A DNA stretch of 64,000 bases from Brachypodius melanocephalos (lineage: Eukaryota > Chordata > Aves > Passeriformes > Pycnonotidae): contig VZSR01003022.1 of the NCBI GenBank assembly GCA_013398615.1, positions 5,643,680 to 5,707,679 on the forward strand. The letters run 5' to 3'. Shown piece after piece: positions 49,883-59,790 of the stretch (positions are counted from its first letter, which is position 1; the number at the start of each line of letters is the position of its first letter). The notes under the pieces were generated by a model. It was not told where the DNA came from and searched no databases. It was given only the letters and a program-made list of their open reading frames with translations. The position numbers and the translations under genes were made by a program.

Positions 49883-50453
49883 TGTGAGTTCTTTTCACCC
49901 AAAGACAACGTCAGAGACGGCTGTGGTGAGGTGCAGAAAGAGTGGCTCCACTGAGAGTGTTACATATCAGCTTTTATTGTTCATAATTGGAAAACAACAA
50001 AGCCAAGGGCCTGGTTCGGTGGAAAATCCCTCAGGAGAGCCCAGTGGCCATCCCCTGCCCCTGTGTTTTAAAGAGAGGTGTATCCCAGGGGTGGGCAACA
50101 CTGAAGTCCAATAGTAAAGATACAGGGGATGGTTCAGGATGGGACAGACAACAGTTATCACCAGTTGAGATAGGGGGGTAGAGAGGGGGGCTGGTACTTG
50201 GCCAATTGCTTGACCAGCCTCTCAGAACCTTCTAGAAAAAAGGGAGAAGCCTTGGGGTGAATGACAGGGCCCCAGGGGGTGGTAACTTATGACTGACAAA
50301 CAGAAACTTTGGGAAAAGACCACAGGTGAGTTTTGGAAAGGGGTACTCAGAGCAAAATGTTTTACAAAACTTAACAATAACTAATAAACATGGAAAAGTT
50401 AAAAATGCACCACCACAAAAATGGATCTGGGAGAAAAAAACACGCCCAAGACA
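49883..50453 (-). mobile_element. 3' LTR of the ERVL-like provirus
   Basis: On the minus strand a purine tract (GGAGGGAA) is followed by TGTCTTGGGCG at 50453. An AATAAAAGCTG poly(A) signal lies near 49980, and a TGTCTTTGGGTGAAAAGAACTC-type end closes in ACA at 49883. TG...CA ends, a preceding polypurine tract and position just after pol all fit a 571-bp 3' LTR. Confidence 0.7.
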
Positions 50454-50520
50454 TTCCCTCCGTTATTACATACCATTCGATCAATACATAAATGAATACA
50501 TTTCAACTGCAAACATGTAT

Positions 50521-50560
50521 CTATAACTCTATACATGCATCTATAACTCTATACATGCAT
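50521..50560. repeat. Perfect tandem duplication, 2 x 20 bp
   Basis: CTATAACTCTATACATGCAT twice in a row, between the pol relic and its 3' LTR. Confidence 0.97.
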
Positions 50561-51855
50561 TACCCTAATTAAACACATATATACATCAAGATCTAGATAC
50601 AGGCATAGTGTGATGGACGATTTACCCCAAAACAATGTCTTCTTGAGGTATGTATCTCTCCATCCTTTTGCATCACCCACCAGGTAACAACCTGGTTCCT
50701 GAGCAAAGACAACCCCATAGATTGGTCTTTGCTCAAGGCAGAATTAATCTAAACAGTTTTTCACAGCATACCTCTCATATGTACCACTGGCACCTTATCT
50801 CCCTCTGTTGTTTGCATGAGTTCAGATTGGGCAAGGCCTGCTCAGTTAGTGGAATCTTGGGTGTTAACTAACCACATGGCCTTTGCTAAATGCAGCTCCC
50901 AGTTTTCAAAATCCCCTCTGCCAGTGCCTTCAAGGGGGTTGTAAGCAGTCTGTTGCATTGTTCAACTTTCCCAACTGCTGCTGCACGATAAGGAATATGG
51001 TACACCCACTCAATGACATGTTTCCTAGCCCAGGTGTTCATAAGGCTGTTTTTGAAATGAGCCCTGTTGTCAGATTAATCCTCTCAGGGGTACCATGTCT
51101 CCACAGGACTTGCTTTTAAGGTCCAGGATGGTGCTACGAGCAGTAGCGTGAGGCACGGGGTAGGTCTCCAGCCATCCAATGGTGACTTCCACCACGGTCA
51201 GCGCACAGCACTTGCCTTGGCAGGTCTGGGGCAGTGTGACTGTGACATAATCAATTTGCCAGGCCTCCCCATACTTACATTTGGACCACCGCTCACCATA
51301 GTAACAGGAGCTTCATTCATTTGGCCTGTTTGATCACAGCACACATCTCACAATAATGGATAACCTGGGAGATGCTGTCCATGGTTAGATCCACCCCTTG
51401 GTCTCATGTCCACTTATAGGTGCCATCTCTGCCCTGACGGCCTGAGGCATCATGGGCCTATTGAGCTAGGAACAGCACTCCCTTACACTGCCAGTCGAAA
51501 TCTATCTACAACACTTGTATCTCTGCAGCCTGATCTACCTGTTCATTGTTTTGCTGCTCCTCATTAGCCCTACTCTTGGGGACATGGACATATCCATAGA
51601 TTTTCACAGGTAGCATCTCTACCCGAGTGGTAATGTCTTACCATTCATTAGCAGCCCAGACTGGTCTTCCTCTACACTGCCAGTTGGCCTTTTTCCACCT
51701 TTCTAGCCAACCCCATAGAGCACTGGCTGCCATCCACAAATCCATGTAAAGGCACATAGCTTTGGCCACTTCTATCTTTTGTCAATGCCCAGGACAGCTT
51801 TGAGTTCAGCAAGTCGGCTCAATCCACCTTCTCCTTCAGTAGTTTCTCCAACCGG

Positions 51856-52128
51856 TCATGTGGGACTCCATACAGCTGCTTTCAATTTTTGATTTGTCCC
51901 TACGATGCAACACGAACTGTCAGTGAAAAGAGCATAGCATGTTTCTTCTTGTGGCAGCTGGTTGTCCAGTGAAGCTTCCTCAGCATGAGTCACTTGTTCC
52001 TGCTCCTCTTCATCAGTCAGACCAAAATTTTCACATCTGGGCCAATTTGTAATTATTTCCAAGATCTCAGGGTGATTCAAGTTGCTAATATGGCACACTA
52101 TGTGATGAGGGCAATCCCTTTGCTCCAT
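51856..52128 (-). pseudogene. RNase H fragment of the ERVL-like provirus
   Basis: An open frame of 90 codons with YALFTDSSCCIVGTN, the first RNase H catalytic motif (normally TDGS/TDAS-like). Preceding and following segments are in other frames or contain stops. Confidence 0.75.
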
Positions 52129-52649
52129 GTGGCATGGGTGGTGCTGTGGGTAGAGGGAATCTTTCCTTTAACACCCACCCCAGCACCAGTAGTCAAAGTG
52201 CCAAGAGGAGTTTTACTTCTGTGCTGATCACTTCCAAGGCAGCTTGGACTTCTCCACAGGCTGCCAGGATTTCCTTTTTTGTGGGAGTATAGTTGGCTTC
52301 GGACCCTCTGTAACTTCAGCTCCAGAATCCCAGTGGTTGAACCTGAGTCTCCCCAGGTACCTTCTGCCACAGGCTCCAGGACAGATCATTGTTCCCAGCT
52401 GCAGAGTAGAGCTCACTCTTCACCTCTGGTCCCATCCTGACTGGGCCAAGTGCTGCTGCACGAGTGATTTTGTGCTTGATCTGGGTGAAGGCTTGTTGCT
52501 ATGCAGGGTCCCAGTGGAAATCATTCTTCTTGTGGGTAACCAGGTGGAGAGGGCTCACGATCTGACTGTACTCAGGGATGTGCATTCTCCAAAGGCCTAT
52601 GGCACCTAGAAAAGCTTGTGTTTCCTTCTTGCTGGTTGGTGGAGAGAGA

Positions 52650-53270
52650 TTACTCTGATCCTATTGATGACCTCAGTGGATATCTGATGCCATCCATCTT
52701 GCCACTTCGCCCCCAGGAACCGGGTCTCTTGGGCAGATCCCTTGACTTTTCTTGATGACAAAGTTGGCTTCCAGGTGACTGGATTATTTCCTTTCCTTTC
52801 TCAAACACTTCTGCCACTGTGTTCCCCCACACAAGGATGTAATCGATGTACTGCAGGTGTTCTGGAGCCTCACCCTTCTCCAGTGCAGCCTGGATCAGTC
52901 CATGGCAGATGGTGGGGCTGTGTTTCCACCCCTGGGGCAGTCGGTTCCAGGTGTACTGCACGCCCCTCCAGGTGAAAGCAAACAGAGGCCTGCATTCTGC
53001 AGCCAGAGGAATGGAGAAAAATGCGTTAGCAATGTCAATAGTGGTGTACCACCTCCCTGCCTTGGACTCCAGCTCGTACTGGAGTTCCAACATGTCCAGC
53101 ACAGCAGCGCTCAGCGGTGGAGTCACTTCATTCAAGCCACGATAGTCCACAGTCAATCTCCATTCTCCGTCAGACTTGTGCACAGGCCAAATGGGGCTGT
53201 TGAAGGGTGAGTGGGCTTTACTGATCACCCCTTGGCTCTCCAACTCATGGATCATCTTGTGTGATGGCAT
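52650..53270 (-). pseudogene. Reverse transcriptase fragment of the ERVL-like provirus
   Basis: An open stretch of 206 codons covering the RT fingers and palm. The VDYRGLN motif and the DIANAFFSIPLA box with the first catalytic Asp are present. At 52839-52841 the codon for the last Asp of YxDD is TAC. The similarity ends abruptly after that, from a frameshift near 52790. An LTR insertion truncates the start at 53283. Confidence 0.9.
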
Positions 53271-53282
53271 CTTGATTTGTCC

Positions 53283-53956
53283 TGTTATAAATACATATTA
53301 TAAAGTTGGCTTTTCAGAAATATTAAGATGAATGCTATATGTATAATGTTAAAATAACTTTACTTTTATTTTTGTTATTAACAAAACTTGGAAACAGTAG
53401 TGTGATAAATATATATTTTAGACCATAGCATAATATTAAAATGGAGACTATGGATGTTAAAATGCTTTTATTCATGTAACTAAGCCAGAGAATAGTGAAG
53501 GTAATTAGGGGATTCCTCACATTTGTGGGTTATCCTGTCTAGATGAAGATAACAGTGACAGAAACCAGAACCCCAAAGGAAGAATTTATTGACTCTGTAT
53601 TATGAGGAAGTGTAAAAACAACAGGATGGAACCACAAGGAAAAATAAAATATATTGATTAAATCTACAGGATGGCATGAAGACAAGTCAAAGGTTAAAAC
53701 CAAGCAAAAAAACATCTAAACTCAAAGGAATGTTTGAATAATGCATAATGGTTTATGAATATACAACAGGCTGATACAATAGAAAAAGTTTGTAAAGGAC
53801 TTTCCAAGAGAGTAAGTGTGCTCTTGGCTGAATGCCAAGCACCCAGCCATATAATTTCCCCCGCCCCCCTTTTTAACCCTTTGCTTTATTTCTGTCTCTT
53901 ATTTTCTTTTTATTAAACTTTCAAAAATTTTCTAAGAAAATGAACCTTGTTTTTCA
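53283..53956 (+). mobile_element. LTR inserted in the ERVL-like provirus
   Basis: It starts TGTTATAAATACATATTATA, carries an ATTAAA signal near 53913 and ends TTTTTCA at about 53956 (or TTTTTCACA at 53958). Retroviral sequence in the opposite orientation continues on both sides: RT to the left and protease-region text to the right. I could not find perfect target duplications, so the ends are approximate. Confidence 0.65.
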
Positions 53957-54296
53957 CAGTGATACTGCCAGTGGTGTACTGTTGAGGTGCCAGTTGAGAC
54001 ATGTTGTTCCTCCACCTTTAGGAATCCAACTGCAGAAGGACTTTCTTACAGTCCAGGCAAGATGTTCAATTGCCTAATGCCCTCTGCCTCTACAGCAGCT
54101 ATTCCAAAACACACCTGAGTCATTTAGGTTCTTTGAAATAGCTGCTCCAGAGGAAATCTATGCCCAGAATACAAGGGGCCTCCAGTCACAATAGGACATT
54201 TTTGCCACTCCTTCCTAGTTAGGCTTACTTCAGCTTCCAACAGGGTCAAATGCTGCAATCCCCCTGTCACTCCAGCACTAGAAAGAGGTTATGTTG
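53957..54296 (-). pseudogene. ERVL-like provirus, protease/pol-start remnant
   Basis: The minus-strand frame contains EVSLTRKEWQKCPIVTGGP, then GIAAVEAEGIRQLNILPGL and KVEEQHVSTGTSTVHHWQY, the region between protease and RT in ERVL-type pol genes. It has stops and is separated from the RT part by the LTR at 53283-53956. Confidence 0.7.
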
Positions 54297-54301
54297 GCGG
54301 T

Positions 54302-55007
54302 TGTGGGATATGAATGGTATAAATTCGTGTATAAAAATATATGTTATATATTTAATCCTGGATTTAAACCCAAAGCCCCAGAAAGGGGTTTTTATTTTTT
54401 TTCTCTCTTCCCGTAACTTAGACCTTTCATAAAAATCCATTTGCAAAATAAAGAGTGAAGCCAGGGTGGAGATGAACAATACACAGGCTTGAATGGGAAA
54501 ACTCTCATTTGCAAGAGAAAGGTTGTCTAGAGCGGAGATGGGTGCTGGTCTCGGAGTGAAACACCCACATTCCCTGGTGATGGGAGACCGATATCAATCT
54601 GGGAGATAACAACGACTTGATATCATCATCGACGACTTGATATCATCATCGGCTTCTACAACCGGACCATTCATCCCAAATCAGGAAGTCTATTCTACCC
54701 CCGGAACCAGGCCCAGGAAACGATCAACCCTTTTCAGAAAACTGTTCAATTTCAGATTACCACGAAAAAGGTCATCTACATACATATTGGACTCTGGACT
54801 TAGCCCGTCCGGGCACAAAAACCCCTTAAAAACCCCAGGTATTCGGAGCTGTGTTGTGGAGGATTGGTGAGAAGGCAGGGTTGCTGTCACTCTCTCTCCC
54901 TACCCACAGCCGGCTGTGTTAGATACCCTCATTGTGGCTTTTCATAAATTGGTTTTTTAATAAATAGTCTTTTTTTATATTAATTTGATTTGTATTCGTT
55001 TATAACA
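54302..55007 (+). mobile_element. Solo LTR with 5-bp target duplication
   Basis: TG at 54302 and CA at 55006-55007 bound 706 bp. The same 5 bases, GCGGT, lie directly outside (54297-54301 and 55008-55012), a perfect target-site duplication of the length ERVL-type integrases make. Inside are a TTAAAA-type box near 54826, an AATAAA signal near 54959 and a 17-18-base tandem repeat at about 54613-54650. There is no internal coding region, so it is a solo LTR. Confidence 0.85.
54613..54650. repeat. Tandem repeat inside the solo LTR
   Basis: CGACTTGATATCATCAT occurs twice in succession, separated only by CGA. Confidence 0.9.
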
Positions 55008-55066
55008 GCGGTCAAGTTTTATTTTTTATTTTGTTCCTTCTTACCTGTAGAATTTTTTCCGTAAGT

Positions 55067-56957
55067 TGCTAAGAAACAGCAACTACTAGGCGCTTATGGG
55101 TACTTAAAAAAACCAAAGAAATGGCCAAGCTCAGGGGGAAAGAGAGCATATGGTTGCAGCTCTCTCATTCTGGGGATTTTCTCTCCAAGGGTCAGAGCTA
55201 CTGCTGCCTGGGGAAAGGAATTCACTGTCACTGCCATACCCCAGCCACGAGCTTCTGCTTCTTCTGTGCGGTGAGCCTTTTCTCATCAGAGCAGCCGCTG
55301 AGCCGGGACCTTATTAATACCTACCTCGCTAAAAGAGGGACTTGTCACAATCTGCTCGTGTGCCTGGGAATCCTGAGCTCGCCTTTTCCTGCCCTGCTTG
55401 GAGCTGGGCCGCCACTGCCCCACCCCTGCTGCTTCAAACAACCCACAGGTTTATTTACGTTGTAGCTCCTGTGGTTAATTCAGAGCTGCCCCAAGCTAGC
55501 TCTGCTCTATGTGTCCACTTTAGTAATCTGAATCAGGGAGTCCCAGTTCAGCAAAGTAGTGAAGAAATGAAAAAGGCTCATTCTTGCGAGGTGAAGAAGA
55601 TGTTTATTCCACCTAGATGGTCGGAGCTTTTCCCATCCGACCTTACTTTTTAAGTTGGGGCAGGGGAAACACGGGGATACAAACTTGGACCAATGAGGGG
55701 TACAAGGGGAGTGCCCAGAAAACCAAAGTAGGAGAATGAAATACAACTCTCTAGGAAAAAAGGGAGGGGATTTAGTTTTCTATAGACCTTTGGGGTTATT
55801 CCCAGAATCCCTTCACCGTTGGGGTGGAGCTGCTAGGAGCACAAAGGAAGGTGGCTTGGGTAGTTGAGGGTCATTGGGGAGGGGGAGGAAAACGATACAG
55901 TACATAGGACAGTATAATAAGAAACATCAGTTACCCAGGGAAACCATTAACAAAATAAAAACTTGGGCCAAGCACTCATCAAGAAGAGCCGGTTACCAGA
56001 AAATGAATCTCCACAAGCTCCACACCCCTTCCTTGCCGAGACATCCCGCAGTTCCAGCCACAGCTCCAGAGCTCCTGATAGATCTCATCCACCAGCCCGG
56101 GATTTTTGCTCATTCCTTCCGTTCCAGCTTGGTGCCCCTCAGAGTCCTACAGGGGAACTGGGATCGACTGCCCCAGAGTTTTGTGAAGCAAAGCCTCTCT
56201 TCCATCCCTTCCCGTCTTGGCCGAGAAGGCTGTCATAGGTTTCCTTGTTCTGTTTGTTGTTAATGCCATAGTTGTTGTTTGAGTGCCTTGTTATATATAC
56301 TAGTAAAGAACTGTTAGTCCTTTTAGGAAAATTAATCCACAAATGCCAGAGGTTTATGTCCAAAAAGGAGACGGAGGAGTACTTTTACTTTATTCGAATA
56401 AAGGGAGAGGCCATGGGGCATTTCCCCTGGGGTCTCTCAAATCTTCGGAGGATGCAGCCTCCTATTTATCCTAATTTCCCCGCCGCATTTCCCTCTCTCT
56501 TTCCCCATTGGCTGAGGTATTTGAGAGGTACAGACTTCCCGGAGTGCCTAATACCTAAAATTCCCCTTTAATGTACAACTCCCCTTTTAATTTTTAATTC
56601 TTATGGAATTTATGTGTTTTCCCCATTGTTTCTTTCATTTTTCAATATCCAATTTCATTTCTCAGCAAACTTCCAGTTTGTTTGTAAAGGCAAATATCTT
56701 CTTTTCCATTCATCAATCAGTGGAATCCTTCCCATTGTTTCTTTTATCTCTCAGTGATAATTTTTTATCTACCAGCAGACTCATTGCTTGTTTGTAAATA
56801 GAAGTCTGTAATTCCTCTCATTCCTATCCTAATATCTTTGCCCGAGAGCCCCTTTAATTTCAAAATTATAATAATTCGGAGGGAGGGGGTTTACATTCTC
56901 CATTCCAAGGGAGACTTCTGCCTTTCATAGCAGACACTTCTTTTTCAAATCAAGACA
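55067..56957. mobile_element. Composite LTR-type retroelement sequence
   Basis: The left end shares GTTGCTAAGAA and a glutamine-type CTTCTGCTTCTTCTGTGC segment with 21302. The right end shares a nearly identical 100 bases with 21582-21689. Internally there are two promoter-like segments (inverted CCAAT boxes near 55690 and 56508, an ATATATAC box near 56292, AATAAA near 56397), suggesting more than one LTR. There is no convincing coding frame. Confidence 0.55.
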
Positions 56958-58779
56958 ACTGTGCACCAGTATCAACCAAAGCTTCATATTTCTGTGGTTC
57001 TGATGTGCCAGGCCATTGGATCCACACAGTCCAAAAGACACAATTCTCCTGTGCCTCTACCTCTGGCTAGAGATAGCCCCCCGCCCCCAAGTAAATTGAT
57101 TTGCAATTTACCAGGGAAGAAAATCAGCCCTCAGATCACTCTGGGATTGGAAGAGTGTAACTGGGACTTTACCCAGAGGAAGACATTTTTGTGAAAGCTT
57201 AATTCTATAGTGGTTTATACCTTAAAGTGCAACAGAAATCAAGATAAAGACTGATAAATAGCAGCACTCAGCTAAATAAAGAGTAGGATATTCTGAAGCA
57301 ACAAAACATTGTCAGAGTGAGGACTCTGGTTACAAGGAGCAAGAGGGACACAGCACAAAATATGAGTTTTGACGAGAACGCAAAATATTCTGGGTGGTAC
57401 AGACAGAGGCTGTGAGCTAAAACCAATGTAAATCTGGGGCCAAAGCAGCAAAGTTGGAGCTGTGTTAAATTCTCCTAAAGTCTGGAGACATTCACAGTCA
57501 ATCCTGTCTCAGGCCTGTTTTAAAAATCTCTTCTAGTTTTAAGTATTGTGGAAATGGTTTGAGCTCAGCAATTACACTTAGTTCACTCACTGAGAACTTT
57601 GAAGCTGTTTACTTCTCTCTCATGATCAGTACATTTTTTGGAAATTATTTGTCTAGACTCTCTACTCCTTCACATTTTAGATGAACATGCAATTTCCAAT
57701 GTAATTAAGGGATCTCGGTAAAATTTGCAACCAGAAAAATCTCCTTTATACAGTAACAATTTGCTCTGCTAATCATGTATTAATCTCAAAAGTCACAAAG
57801 TTGACCCTTATTTAATGAGGTTTAAAGACTTGGCAAAGATCACAGAATAGACCTATGGTAAAGCTGGAAGTCATGCTTGCCCATCTTAGGGCAAGTCCTA
57901 AGCTTTAATCATTAAATGACATCAATTTAACAAGGCTGTAAATATATGTCCCATTGCTGCTTTAAACTTAATATTTTTATAAATATCCTGTTTCTAGAGA
58001 CCTTTCTTCTATTTTTATTTGTTACTTTGCCATAGTGAAGACTATGGCATTAAAGTTTGTTTGAGTAGTATGAAACATCTTAAATAAATGTGTATCAAAG
58101 CAAGAGAATAAATTGGATTGGTATTGTCAGGAGAATACTCAGAAACTCTAATTCCAAAATAACCTCAAGGAGGATTTGCTAGAATGTATGATGCTGTGAT
58201 TTTTGAAATATCATCTATTAAATCAGAGGTCTTGGAATGTATGATGGAAAAAGTCCCTGAATACAAGAAAGGAGGTTGACTGAATAGATGCTTAGGTCAG
58301 ATCTGGAGTCTCCCACTAGAACTAAAAGTACCACACAGATGGATTGTGGTAAAGAGAGAGGATATCAAGAAAGGAAATCCAAAAAAAGCTGAACTTTTCC
58401 CTGTCAAGCAGCAAAGTCCCGCCCAGAGGGAAGAAAAATCTTCATTGTTTTACTTTCATTAACAGCCAGGGAGTGGAGCCCAGAAAGTTCATCTCAGTTT
58501 GGAAACGAAAACAGGACAAGCATGGATTTCCAGCCTCTATTCTCTCAAAGGCAATAGAATGCTCAAGGCAAACCAGCTCAGTGGTAAATGGTTGAAGGGT
58601 CTTTTAACTCAAAGAGCTTATATAGCATAACCAGAAAAAAACCAAACAAAACTAATGACCTCCTTTAAAGAGGAAATACAAGGACAGTACGATAACGAGA
58701 TTTTTATTAAAATAATGTTATGTGCCTTTAGTTAAGGCACAGGCAAGACTGAAATGCTGAAGGGCTGAGCCCGGCATCC
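56958..58779. other. Intergenic sequence upstream of NME1
   Basis: About 1.8 kb of AT-rich DNA. I see no gene, RNA or repeat family. Confidence 0.7.
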
Positions 58780-58906
58780 CGGCTCTAAGGAAAGAGGCAC
58801 TCGGTGGGTGCCGATGTTACCGGGACAAGGGATCTATCCCAGATCCCCGCTGCGGGAACGGGGCTGGGCACGGTAACGGCGCTCTCTGCGGGCGGGAGGG
58901 CGCGCT

Positions 58907-58920
58907 GTCGCCATGGCAAC
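58907..58920. promoter_or_regulatory. RFX X-box-like palindrome
   Basis: GTCGCCATGGCAAC fits the RFX-family X-box pattern (GTNRCC, short spacer, RGYAAC), in the NME1 CpG island. Binding is an inference from the motif. Confidence 0.5.
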
Positions 58921-58984
58921 CGCTGTGCAGGGGGAGCACGGCTAAGCCGGGCGGGGACCTGAGGTGACACGGCTTGACAGAGCC

Positions 58985-59155
58985 ACTGGCGCGGGACACG
59001 GGCTGCCAGAGCCACCGGGGAAGCAGCGGGGGACACGGGCTGCGAGATCCACCGAGGCCACCAGCGGGGGACACCATTTGCCACAGCCACCTGGCCACCA
59101 GCGGGGGACAAGGCTTCAAGGTTTGCCAGAGCCGTCGGGCCACCAGCGGGTGAGA
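58985..59155. repeat. GC-rich degenerate minisatellite
   Basis: The unit GCCACCAGCGGGGGACAC, with variants, recurs at about 58989, 59023, 59061, 59098 and 59143, with a spacing of about 35-45 bases. It makes long open frames on both strands that I do not regard as genes. Confidence 0.8.
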
Positions 59156-59661
59156 CGGATTGTGGGGCAGCAGGAAGGGTCCCCCTGTCCCCGGGCAGTG
59201 TCACCGCACCCCCGCGGAGCCTCTCCGCAGCCCTCGCGTCCCTCACCTGCCCGCTCAGGTGCGCGCAGACACGCCCCTGCAGCGGCGCAGGGCTTGCAGC
59301 CCCGCCGGTTCTGCTGGTTTCCAGGTGAAAACTCTGCCTGTAGACTAATTTATCAATTTATTGCACAGCACGGGAAGATGGATCCGTGGTGATCATTACC
59401 TTCCTTTCCATCCACACCTTTTCTGATTTCAGTATTTACTGATTGTTCCTATACTTGGCTTCCTTCCACTGCTTCAAAATCACTCCTGCAGCACTTGGGA
59501 AAACCTATGTGCGGTCACTGGTTTGTCCAAACTTTGGAGACCGTGGATTACTGACCCTCAGGTGCAGTCAATCTAATTACACTGATAGCAGACGTGGTTG
59601 GGATGGGCTGGGATCACACAGTCTTGGAAAAACAAATTTTATTCTCTCCCTCCTCAGGACC

Positions 59662-59790
59662 ATGGCAACCATCGATGAGCGCACCTTCATCGCCATCAAG
59701 CCTGACGGGGTCCAGAGGGGGCTGGTGGGGGAGATCATCAAACGCTTCGAGAAGAAAGGCTTCAAACTGGTAGCCATGAAATTAATACAT
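59662..59790 (+). CDS. NME1: NME1 coding exon 1 (residues 1-43)
   Basis: The acceptor CTCCCTCCTCAG ends at 59657, four bases before the ATG. The exon encodes the first beta strand and the nucleotide-site lysine (AIKPDGVQRG), and closes LVAMKLIH at GTAAGC, phase 0. Confidence 0.95.

Larger units (their letters stand above)
50454..53282 (-). pseudogene. ERVL-like provirus pol relic (RT, RNase H, integrase)
   Basis: A decayed minus-strand retroviral pol. Reverse transcriptase is clearest (52650-53270), with VDYRGLNEVTPPLS and LPQGWKHSPTICHGLIQ, the latter typical of class III (ERVL) elements. The active-site box reads YIDY instead of YxDD, and the frame shifts soon after. RNase H is recognisable at about 51856-52128 (ALFTDSSC). 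Integrase remnants with in-frame stops run down to about 50700. No env was seen, as usual for ERVL. The element is not functional. Confidence 0.88.
58780..59340 (+). promoter_or_regulatory. NME1 CpG-rich promoter and probable non-coding first exon
   Basis: A sharp GC- and CpG-rich island about 0.3-0.9 kb before the coding start. Mammalian NME1 has a non-coding first exon. Candidate donors here are CAGCGG|GTGAGA (GT at 59150) and TTCCAG|GTGAAA (GT at 59325), either of which could splice to the acceptor at 59657. Which is used is not visible. Confidence 0.7.

Noticed and set aside
58785..59246. A 153-codon minus-strand frame in the NME1 promoter
   Set aside because: It arises from the GC-rich minisatellite; the protein repeats the same short Pro/Ala/Gly pieces and has no recognisable domain.
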